Program-made: the position numbers and the translations under genes
Notes under the pieces: model-generated
Seen by the model: the letters and a program-made list of their open reading frames with translations, nothing else
Database searches by the model: none
Told to the model about the DNA's origin: nothing
Part shown: positions 1-5,909 of the stretch, piece after piece
How positions within the stretch are numbered: position 1 is the stretch's first letter
Layout: every line of letters starts with the position of its first letter
Assembly (NCBI GenBank): GCA_003164475.1
Contig: PLTL01000083.1
Span: 1 to 10,566, forward strand
Direction of reading: 5' to 3'
Source: Candidatus Dormiibacterota bacterium
Lineage (GTDB): Bacteria; Chloroflexota; Dormibacteria; UBA8260; Bog-877
Length of the DNA: 10,566 bases

Positions 1-209
1 GTGACCCCCTGCTGAGACGTTGGTTGTGAGCAACTCCATTGTCCCAGTTGGATTGGTCGCCTGTCTTTGCGTCCGGACCCTTACCTCATCGGTGGATTCG
101 GGCTAAGGGTAGAGCGTTTCCTCAAATTAGAGTGACGCCGCCCCGGGCTGGCCCAGGGCTGCCCCTCGAGTTCGAGTCTGGGCGCCCGACCACGCGCCCG
201 CCGAGTCTC

Positions 210-1232
210 TTAGGGCTTCGAGGTGCGCGGCGCCCTCGAGGACTCGCGGATCTGCAGGCGGCACTCGAGGGTGATCCGTTGCGGCGGCATGGTCCGATCC
301 GCCACCCGCCGGAAGAGCTGCTCCACGGCGGCCTCGGCGATTTCCCTGATCGGCTGGGCGATGGTGGTGAGCGGAGGCTCCACCAGGTTGGCCCAGGGTG
401 GATCGTCGAAGGCGACCACGCCGAGAGTTTCCGGGATCCGGACGGCCCGGGCCCGCAGAGCCTGGAGCGCCCCGATGGCCATCTGGTTGTTGGCGATCAC
501 CAGGCCGTCCAGCTCCGGGTGCTCGTCCAGCATCATCTCGGTGGCCCGGTAACCCATCTCGAGGCTGAACTCCCGGAGGGCCGTGATCGGTTCCAGGCCG
601 GTCTCCTGCATGGTCGCGAGGTAACCCGCCAGGCGCTCGGTCGTCGTCCACACGCCCTCGCGTCCGCCGATCCAGCCGATGTGCTGGCGACCGCTGTCGA
701 CCAGCAGCCGGGTGCCGGCGGCGGTGGCGGCGGCATTGTCGGATACGACCAGATCGGCGCGCGGGTCGGCGACCGGTCGGTCGATGGCCACCACCGGGGT
801 TCCCCTGTCCATCAGGCGGGCGACCGCCGAGTCCCCCTCGGCGGTCGGCGAGATCACCACGCCCATGACCCGCTCGGCGGCCATGACCTCGAGATACGAC
901 GACTGCTTGGCGCTGTCCTCGCCGCTGTTGCAGAACAGTACCCGCGCCTCCCTTGCATACAGAGCCTCCTCGATCGCTCCCACCAGGGTGGCGAAGTGGG
1001 GGTTCTGAATGTCGGACACGAGCACCCCCACCGTGGACACGCGGCCGCGCCGGAGGTTGCGGGCCAACTCGCTGGGTTGGTAGTCGAAGCGCTCGGCGAC
1101 GGCGAGGACTCGCCGTCGCAGCTCCGGGGTCACGGGGCGTGAGCCGGTGATCACCCGAGAGACGGTGGCCGGCGACACCCCCGCCAGCCTGGCGATGTCC
1201 CCAATGTTCACCCGGGGAGAGGCTGCGTTCAT
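210..1232 (-). CDS. LacI-family transcriptional regulator
   Basis: This is a 340-residue DNA-binding repressor-type protein, the normal length for the LacI/GalR family. Residues 8-62 form the N-terminal helix-turn-helix and hinge helix: the recognition segment reads DIARLAGVSPATVSRV, followed by the typical FDYQPSELARNLRR hinge region. The rest is a periplasmic-binding-protein-like effector domain with the usual blocks VGVLVSDIQNPHF, VVAIDRPV, VVSDNAAA and a C-terminal FDDPPWANLVEPPLTTIAQP. The gene diverges from the permease operon, and two LacI-type palindromes lie in the shared control region, so it probably represses that operon and itself (inference). The ATG at 1232 has no SD. A GTG seven codons downstream, immediately before the DNA-binding domain, is an alternative start, also without an SD. 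The gene ends in TAA. The effector cannot be predicted, though most family members bind sugars or nucleosides. Confidence 0.95.
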   Translation of the reverse strand: MNAASPRVNIGDIARLAGVSPATVSRVITGSRPVTPELRRRVLAVAERFDYQPSELARNLRRGRVSTVGVLVSDIQNPHFATLVGAIEEALYAREARVLFCNSGEDSAKQSSYLEVMAAERVMGVVISPTAEGDSAVARLMDRGTPVVAIDRPVADPRADLVVSDNAAATAAGTRLLVDSGRQHIGWIGGREGVWTTTERLAGYLATMQETGLEPITALREFSLEMGYRATEMMLDEHPELDGLVIANNQMAIGALQALRARAVRIPETLGVVAFDDPPWANLVEPPLTTIAQPIREIAEAAVEQLFRRVADRTMPPQRITLECRLQIRESSRAPRTSKP

Positions 1233-1246
1233 GGAAAGCGTTATCC
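1233..1246. promoter_or_regulatory. Predicted LacI-family operator O1, abutting the repressor start
   Basis: The 14-mer GGAAAGCGTTATCC is an imperfect palindrome centred on CG, the hallmark of LacI/GalR-family sites. It fits the general TGWNANCGNTNWCA pattern at 12 of 14 positions, and its two mismatches are the symmetric outer G and C. It directly precedes the repressor ATG on the minus strand and overlaps a weak -10-like GATAAC (minus strand, 1245-1240), so binding would block the repressor's own expression. It shares the octamer GGAAAGCG with the second site at 1377-1390. The site is predicted, not proven. Confidence 0.6.
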
Positions 1247-1270
1247 GAAGTGGGCCGCCGCATGGATCGC

Positions 1271-1287
1271 CGGGTCAGTCTGACCCG
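1271..1287. repeat. Perfect 17-bp palindrome in the divergent control region
   Basis: CGGGTCAG, a single T, then CTGACCCG: 8-bp arms with no mismatch around one central base. It lies between the two LacI-type operators but does not resemble them, because it lacks the CG centre and the GGAAA half-site. It is not followed by a T-run on either strand, so it is unlikely to be a terminator. It may be the operator of a second regulator, or a small mRNA hairpin in a repressor transcript that starts further upstream. The binding protein is unknown. Confidence 0.5.
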
Positions 1288-1333
1288 CGCCGGCCGCCTG
1301 GCAGTATGGCACAAGGACTTTGGCGCAGGACGA

Positions 1334-1363
1334 TTGACAGGCCCGCAGGTGTCGTGCTAGCCT
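1334..1363 (+). promoter_or_regulatory. Sigma-70-type promoter of the PIG-L/permease operon
   Basis: The -35 box is a perfect TTGACA (1334-1339). After an 18-bp spacer comes TAGCCT (1358-1363), which fits the TANNNT -10 pattern of high-GC Gram-positive bacteria, and it is preceded by TGC as in an extended -10. Transcription would start near 1370, giving an untranslated leader of about 138 nt before the GTG at 1508. The predicted operator at 1377-1390 would lie at about +7 to +20, a classic repressor position. Confidence 0.65.
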
Positions 1364-1376
1364 CGCGTTCACCGTG

Positions 1377-1390
1377 GGAAAGCGATTGCC
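1377..1390. promoter_or_regulatory. Predicted LacI-family operator O2 at the operon promoter
   Basis: GGAAAGCGATTGCC is an imperfect palindrome centred on CG, with the symmetric frame GG-AA-CG-TT-CC. It shares its first eight bases with the site next to the repressor start. The two site centres are 144 bp apart. It sits just downstream of the expected transcription start of the plus-strand operon, where a bound repressor would block initiation or early elongation. The link to the divergent LacI gene is inferred from matching site type and proximity. Confidence 0.62.
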
Positions 1391-1495
1391 GAGGCCATTT
1401 CGCTGGGTTTGGGCGGATTCGACGGCCCTCCGCCAGCCATGGCCGCATGGGTGGCCGAGGTGGCTCGGGTGGAGGTGGCTCGAGGCAGGCGCGGC

Positions 1496-1500
1496 GGAGG
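1496..1500 (+). promoter_or_regulatory. Ribosome binding site deciding the PIG-L gene start
   Basis: GGAGG lies 7 nt before the GTG at 1508. The reading frame is open further upstream (TTG at 1409, ATG at 1439), but those starts have no SD. They would also add a low-complexity Gly/Arg/Val stretch ahead of the conserved core. The GTG is therefore the better start. Confidence 0.65.
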
Positions 1501-1507
1501 CGGCCGG

Positions 1508-2347
1508 GTGATCCACCCCGCCGGCTCAAAGGTCGTGCTGGTGATCCAGGCCCACGCCGACGACGCCACCATCTGGTGCGGCGGGCAGGTGATCAAGTGG
1601 GCGCAAGCGGGGTGGCGGGTGGTACTGGTCCGCGCCCCCAATGACGAGAACGCGTCGGTCGGGCTCGACCGTGAGGCAACGGTGAGGACCAACGAGGAGG
1701 AGTTCCGCCGCGGCGCCGCCCTACTGGGCGCCGCCGAGGTGGTCAGCCTGGGCTTTCGGGACGGCCTCCTGACCGACTCGGCCCGCATACCCCTCCGGGA
1801 CCAGCTCATCCACCTCTACCGCAAGTTTCGCCCCTACGCCACCGTCAGCTTCGACCCGTACTCCACGCTCTTCGAGAACAACCAGGACCACCTGGTCGTC
1901 GCCAGGGCGGCCGACGAGGCTTTCTGGATGGCCATGGGCGCCAAGTACGTGCCCACCGACCTGGACAGCGGTCTCGGGCTGCACGGAGTCTTCGAGCGCT
2001 GGTACTTCGGCCGCCGCCTGCCCGAGGTCTCGGAGTGGGTGGATATCAGCGACGTCATGGACGCCAAGATCGAAGCCGCGACCGCCCAGGCAACCATGAT
2101 GTGGGACACCCTGCATCAGCTGGAGCTCATGTCGCGCACGGCGGGGGTGTCGATCCCTCGATTCCCACCCGCTGACGGGGATCTCCGCCCGCTGGTGGAG
2201 GTGTTGCTGAAGAGCAGCGACGGTCCCGCAGGTTCCCGCCATGGCTGCGCCTTCGCGGAAGAGTTCCGCACCGTGAGGTTCGCCGCCCTCTCCGGCAGCC
2301 AGACCGGCCTGCTGGAAGGCCAAGAGACAACGCGTTCAGGGGATTGA
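1508..2347 (+). CDS. PIG-L/LmbE family de-N-acetylase
   Basis: This is a predicted zinc-dependent deacetylase of 279 residues from the GTG start. The family removes N-acyl groups from amino sugars and related compounds (MshB, Mca, BshB, PIG-L). The N-terminal beta strand and motif read VVLVIQAHADDA (residues 9-20). This is the AHPDDE signature with Pro and Glu changed to Ala but with the metal and base residues H16, D18 and D19 kept. The second metal-ligand block is NNQDH with H128. The middle block EEEFRRGAALLGAAEVVSLGFRDG is typical of the family. The C-terminal HGCAFAEEF also fits. It is the first gene of the operon, and its TGA stop lies inside the permease's SD (13-nt gap), so the two are probably translated in a coupled way. 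The role suggested by context is deacylation of an imported compound. The substrate is unknown, and the Glu-to-Ala change at the motif end may affect specificity. Confidence 0.88.
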   Translation: MIHPAGSKVVLVIQAHADDATIWCGGQVIKWAQAGWRVVLVRAPNDENASVGLDREATVRTNEEEFRRGAALLGAAEVVSLGFRDGLLTDSARIPLRDQLIHLYRKFRPYATVSFDPYSTLFENNQDHLVVARAADEAFWMAMGAKYVPTDLDSGLGLHGVFERWYFGRRLPEVSEWVDISDVMDAKIEAATAQATMMWDTLHQLELMSRTAGVSIPRFPPADGDLRPLVEVLLKSSDGPAGSRHGCAFAEEFRTVRFAALSGSQTGLLEGQETTRSGD

Positions 2348-2360
2348 GGAGATTCAGGAT

Positions 2361-3968
2361 ATGGCCGTCGTCCCAAAGACAAGAGTGGCGGAGAGTGGGT
2401 CAGGTTACTTCATCCGAAACGCGACAGGGCTCGTCCGCGAGATGTCATGGTTTGACAGCTTTGTCGTCGGCTTCGCCCTCCTCAACGTCATGCTGGGGCT
2501 GGCTGAGACGTTCGCGTTCGCGCCCTACGTCTTCCCCGGCGCCAGTGTCGCTCTGGCGTTCGTCATCGGTGCCGTCTTTGCCCTGGTGCTGGGCTATCTC
2601 TACGCAGCGCTCTCCGCCACCATGCCTCGCTCCGGGGGCGACTACGTGTGGACGTCGCGCACGCTGTGGGGGTGGATCGGTTTCGCGGTCAACTTCTTCT
2701 TCACCCTGGAGAACATCGCCTTCATCGCCATCAACATCTGGTTCCTCTGCTCCTGGTTCATCCCGGCCCTGCTCTGGCCGCTGGGCCTGACCGGGCTGGC
2801 CAACTGGTGTTCGAGCCTGACTGGAGCAGCCATCCTTGGGGTGCCGATGATCGCGGTGCTGGTGTGGGTCTTCCTGCGTGGCCTGCGATCGGTCAAGAAG
2901 TTCTTGCTCACCGTGTTCATCCTCAACATGATCGGCCTGGTGGTCTGGTTCATCCTCATGGCGGTCAGTGATCCCAGCTCGGTCGCCGCCAACCTCAACG
3001 CCGCGGTTGGACCGAACACCTACCAGGGCATGATCTCAGCCGCGGGCAACGCGGGCTTTCATGTCGTGAACAGTTCGATCGGTCGCAACCAGTGGCTGAT
3101 GGTGATCTTCGCGACCCAGAGCTTCTTCGGGTTCCAGCAGATCGGCTACTTCGCTGGCGAGATCAAGCGGGTCCGCCGGGCGGCCGTGCAGTCGGTCGGG
3201 CTGGCGTGGGGGCTGGGGGTGATCCTCTTCGTGGGCGGCTCGCTGCTGGTGGTGCACGCCTTTGGCAACACCTTCGTCCAGGACGCCGCCTATCTCTTCA
3301 ACGCCGACCCGTCCAAGTACTCGGTCCCGACCGGTGGCTTCCTCTCCGGGCTCTCGCTGTTCCTGACCACCAACAAGGCGCTGCAGTTCATCGTGGCCCT
3401 CGGCTTCGTCTGCTGCATGCTCTGGATCCTGCCCGCCGGGATGATGATCGTCACCCGCAACATGTTTGCCTGGTCGTTCGACAGGATCCTGCCGGACTGG
3501 ATGGCCAAGGTGGGTGACCGCACCCATTCGCCGACCAACGCCACCCTGGTGGCGGGCGTCCTCGCCTACGGGTTCCTCCTGCTCACCCTGTACACGGCCT
3601 TCTGGTCTTACATCATCAACCTCACGGCGATGGCGGAGACCGCCCTGGTCATCGTGTCGCTGGGAGCCATCATCCTGCCCTGGCGCCGGCCGGACATCTT
3701 CGCCACGGCACCCGGGATGGTCACCTACCGGATCTGGAGAGTGCCGCTGATAACCTGGGTGGGCTCCCTCAACCTCGTCATCTGCGGCATGATCGCCGTG
3801 TTCGGATGGATCACGCCGGCCCTGGGGGGCACGATCGCCCCGGCTTCGCTCATTGCCAGCGCATCGATGTTCCTGGTGGCGTTGCCGATCTACTTCATCT
3901 CGCGGGCGGTGAACCAGCGGCGGGGTCTGGACCTCTCGCTCGCCAACAAGGTCCTCCCGCCCGAATGA
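2361..3968 (+). CDS. APC-superfamily amino acid/amine permease
   Basis: This is a 535-residue integral membrane transporter with about 12 hydrophobic segments (roughly residues 31-55, 59-85, 103-138 as a pair, 153-174, 179-202, 243-267, 274-302, 341-364, 393-441 as a pair, 461-485 and 492-515). Family marks are MPRSGGDYVWTSR after the second segment (residues 88-100), FGFQQIGYFAGEIKRVRRA (256-274) and SFDRILPDWMAKV (372-384). These are characteristic of the amino acid-polyamine-organocation superfamily, which moves amino acids and amines across the cytoplasmic membrane, usually by proton symport or exchange. There is no cleavable signal peptide. The SD GAGGAG (2346-2351) lies 9 nt before the ATG and overlaps the stop of the deacetylase gene. 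Substrate specificity cannot be read from the sequence. The neighbouring aminotransferase and glutamate dehydrogenase favour an amine-bearing substrate over a plain sugar. Confidence 0.92.
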   Translation: MAVVPKTRVAESGSGYFIRNATGLVREMSWFDSFVVGFALLNVMLGLAETFAFAPYVFPGASVALAFVIGAVFALVLGYLYAALSATMPRSGGDYVWTSRTLWGWIGFAVNFFFTLENIAFIAINIWFLCSWFIPALLWPLGLTGLANWCSSLTGAAILGVPMIAVLVWVFLRGLRSVKKFLLTVFILNMIGLVVWFILMAVSDPSSVAANLNAAVGPNTYQGMISAAGNAGFHVVNSSIGRNQWLMVIFATQSFFGFQQIGYFAGEIKRVRRAAVQSVGLAWGLGVILFVGGSLLVVHAFGNTFVQDAAYLFNADPSKYSVPTGGFLSGLSLFLTTNKALQFIVALGFVCCMLWILPAGMMIVTRNMFAWSFDRILPDWMAKVGDRTHSPTNATLVAGVLAYGFLLLTLYTAFWSYIINLTAMAETALVIVSLGAIILPWRRPDIFATAPGMVTYRIWRVPLITWVGSLNLVICGMIAVFGWITPALGGTIAPASLIASASMFLVALPIYFISRAVNQRRGLDLSLANKVLPPE

Positions 3969-3989
3969 GCCGGGTGGCAGGCTAAGCCG

Positions 3990-4943
3990 ATGAGCAAGTT
4001 CCGCCTCTTCTTCACCACCGACATCCATGGATCGGACGTCTGCTTCAGGAAGTTCCTGAACGCGGCCAAGGTCTATGAGGCTTCCGTGCTGGTGCTGGGA
4101 GGGGACATAACGGGCAAGCTGCTCATCCCACTCGTGGATCAGGGCCAGGGCAGGTACCGCTACCACTGGCTGGACCGCGACGTGGTCACCGACTTGGAGG
4201 GTATCGCGGCGGCGGAGCGGGAGATTCGCGCCGCCGCTGCGTACTCCTTCCGGACCGACCCCGAGCAGCTGATTCGGATCCAGGCGGATCCGGACCTGGC
4301 TTCGGAGGTCTTCGTGGTGGCCATGGCGGAAGTCGCCAAGCAGTGGGTGGCGCTGGCCGAGGAGCGGCTCCGAGGCCGTGACGTCGAGTGCTACATCGCG
4401 CCCGGGAATGACGACGACTTCGGCATCGACGAGGTGCTGGGGAACTCGGACGTGGTGCGCAACCCGGAGGGAGAGGTGATCGCGCTCCGCAACGCCGTCG
4501 AGATGATCGCCACCGGCTACTCGAACCCGACCCCGTGGGACACCCCGCGGGAGGAGCCGGAGGAGGCCCTGCTGGCGAGGATCAGGGCGATGGCGGAGCG
4601 GGTGAGGAATCTGAGTACGGCGGTCTTCAGCCTGCATGTGCCCCCGTATGGCAGTGGGCTGGACCAGGCCCCACTGCTGGACAGCAACCTCAAGCCGCAG
4701 GTCTCGGGTGGGATGGTCCAGATCGGCCCGGTTGGGTCTACCGCGGTGCGGGATGCGATCAAGCAATACCAGCCAAGCGTCGCTCTGCACGGCCACATCC
4801 ACGAGTCGCGCGCTGTCGTGCGGATCGGGAGGACCCGCTGCATCAATCCGGGCAGCGAATACGGTGAGGGCGTGCTCCGCGGCGTGCTTCTCGAGCTGGA
4901 TGAGAAGAAAGGGATGCTGGACCATGTGCTCATCGCCGCGTGA
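3990..4943 (+). CDS. Calcineurin-like metallophosphoesterase
   Basis: This is a 317-residue cytoplasmic enzyme with the full set of dinuclear-metal phosphoesterase motifs in order: DIHGS (D11, H13), GGDITG (D39), PGNDDD (N140), LHVPP (H216), HGHIHES (H269, H271) and a closing NPGS. The fourth motif is GNDD instead of the common GNH[D/E], so the histidine that usually stabilises the leaving group is replaced by Asp. Such GNDD forms occur in a subset of the superfamily. Residues about 60-130 are a charged alpha-helical insert (many Ala, Glu and Arg) between the second and third motifs, which may shape substrate access. The gene starts 21 nt after the permease with a weak SD (GGCAGG) and overlaps the next gene by 4 nt. 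It probably hydrolyses a phosphomono- or diester. The substrate is unknown, and no signal peptide is seen. Confidence 0.88.
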   Translation: MSKFRLFFTTDIHGSDVCFRKFLNAAKVYEASVLVLGGDITGKLLIPLVDQGQGRYRYHWLDRDVVTDLEGIAAAEREIRAAAAYSFRTDPEQLIRIQADPDLASEVFVVAMAEVAKQWVALAEERLRGRDVECYIAPGNDDDFGIDEVLGNSDVVRNPEGEVIALRNAVEMIATGYSNPTPWDTPREEPEEALLARIRAMAERVRNLSTAVFSLHVPPYGSGLDQAPLLDSNLKPQVSGGMVQIGPVGSTAVRDAIKQYQPSVALHGHIHESRAVVRIGRTRCINPGSEYGEGVLRGVLLELDEKKGMLDHVLIAA

Positions 4944-5716
4944 CCGCGATGAATGACGCCGGCGGAGGGGTGACGGCGCCTGAGCTCACCGAGGAGGCCG
5001 ACCGCCTCGTCGGGCTGGCGGAGGAGAGAGGACTTCATCTGCGCCTGCTCGGCGGGCTGGCGGTGTGTGAGCTGTGCCCGAGCGCGCAGCTGCCGGCTCT
5101 GCGCCGGCATTATCCCGACATCGACTTCGTGACCGACCAGCTCTCCGGCGCCGCCACCCGGTCGCTTCTCTCCGAGAACGACTATGAGGGCGACCAGCGG
5201 TTCAACGCCCTGCACGGTGAGACCCGGCTCCTCTTCTTCCATCGGTCGGGCGCGTGGCAGGTTGACGTCTTCCTGGGCGAGTTCTCGATGTGCCACAAGA
5301 TCGACCTGAGCCGCAGCCTGCTGCCCGGGCGGCGCACCATCCCCCCGTCCGACCTGCTCCTCACCAAGCTGCAGATCGTCGAGATGAACCTCAAGGACAT
5401 GAAGGACGTGGTCGCCATCCTCCTAGATCACCCGGTTACCGCCAACTCCGATCCGGAAGCCATCGAGCTCGGCCGTTTCACCGCAGCGACGTCCAAGGAT
5501 TGGGGCCTCTACACCACGGTGACGGGCACTCTGACCCGGGTGCGGGCTGACGCCGCCCACCTCCTGGACACCGACCAGCTGGCTCGCGTCGAGGAGCGGA
5601 TCACCGCCATCGCAGAGGCGATGCTGTCCGCCCCCAAGTCGCGGAAGTGGAAGCTGAGAAGCCGGATCGGCAGGCGCGTCCTCTGGTACGAGCTGCCTGA
5701 CGAGGTGGGGAGATAG
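4940..5716 (+). CDS. Nucleotidyltransferase-fold protein
   Basis: This is a 258-residue protein with the layout of the DNA polymerase-beta-like nucleotidyltransferase superfamily. It has LLGGLAV (G38, G39) after a first helix, then the acidic pair DID (D60, D62), then a third acid in QVDVF (D109). Next come IPPSDLLLTKL and a helix with DMKDV (residues 134-157), which resemble the region after the catalytic core in AbiEii-like and related families. The spacing between GG and DID is longer than usual, so the exact family is uncertain. I do not recognise a named protein. The GTG start overlaps the TGA of the phosphoesterase gene (GTGA), a typical coupling arrangement; an ATG three codons later is an alternative. 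The overlap suggests the two proteins act together, perhaps attaching and removing a nucleotide or phosphate group (inference). The C-terminal third is helical and Arg/Lys-rich. Confidence 0.62.
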   Translation: MTAMNDAGGGVTAPELTEEADRLVGLAEERGLHLRLLGGLAVCELCPSAQLPALRRHYPDIDFVTDQLSGAATRSLLSENDYEGDQRFNALHGETRLLFFHRSGAWQVDVFLGEFSMCHKIDLSRSLLPGRRTIPPSDLLLTKLQIVEMNLKDMKDVVAILLDHPVTANSDPEAIELGRFTAATSKDWGLYTTVTGTLTRVRADAAHLLDTDQLARVEERITAIAEAMLSAPKSRKWKLRSRIGRRVLWYELPDEVGR

Positions 5717-5747
5717 GAGCCAACCGCTTCATGGAGGTTGAGCTCGC

Positions 5748-5771
5748 GACGCCGCGCCGGGCGGTGGCGTC
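5748..5771 (+). repeat. Hairpin in the 193-bp spacer between the two gene blocks
   Basis: GACGCC (5748-5753) pairs with GGCGTC (5766-5771) around a 12-nt GC-rich loop that can add further pairs. It lies about 30 bp after the nucleotidyltransferase stop. No T-run follows, so it does not qualify as a standard intrinsic terminator, though it could slow polymerase or protect an mRNA end. Further on, CCGGGC-GTT-GCCCGG is a second small hairpin in the same spacer. No clear promoter for the aminotransferase is visible in the spacer. Confidence 0.3.
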
Positions 5772-5909
5772 TGCTCGGTATGCCTGGCAATGGATTCGAA
5801 TTTCGCTGAGCGCACCCGCGTTCCGGGCGTTGCCCGGCCGGCGGACCCGGTCCGGCGGCGCGGGGGGTAGCGGTGTGTCGAGTGCAAAAGGGGACTTGAG
5901 GAGATCAGC

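Noticed and set aside
109..120. Sequence AGAGCGTTTCCT as a third LacI operator
   Set aside because: The GGAAA half-site is offset by one base from the CG centre compared with the two good sites, and the other arm does not match.
168..192. tRNA 3' end-like sequence (GTTCGAGTC followed by CCA)
   Set aside because: The T-stem has a G-G mismatch and a wobble, the acceptor length is one base short, and no matching 5' acceptor, D-arm or anticodon arm lies upstream.
39..1142. Long plus-strand open frame of 367 codons opposite the LacI gene
   Set aside because: It is the antisense shadow of a clear LacI-family protein in GC-rich DNA. Its translation is Gly/Arg/His-rich with no recognisable domain.
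3036..4925. Minus-strand open frame of 629 codons across the permease and phosphoesterase genes
   Set aside because: Both plus-strand genes have complete conserved motifs. The antisense frame is low-complexity and arises from GC bias at third positions.
5793..5800. ATTCGAAT palindrome as an operator for the aminotransferase
   Set aside because: It is short, and the flanks do not fit the GG-AA-CG-TT-CC frame of the two predicted LacI sites. It is mentioned only as part of the spacer.
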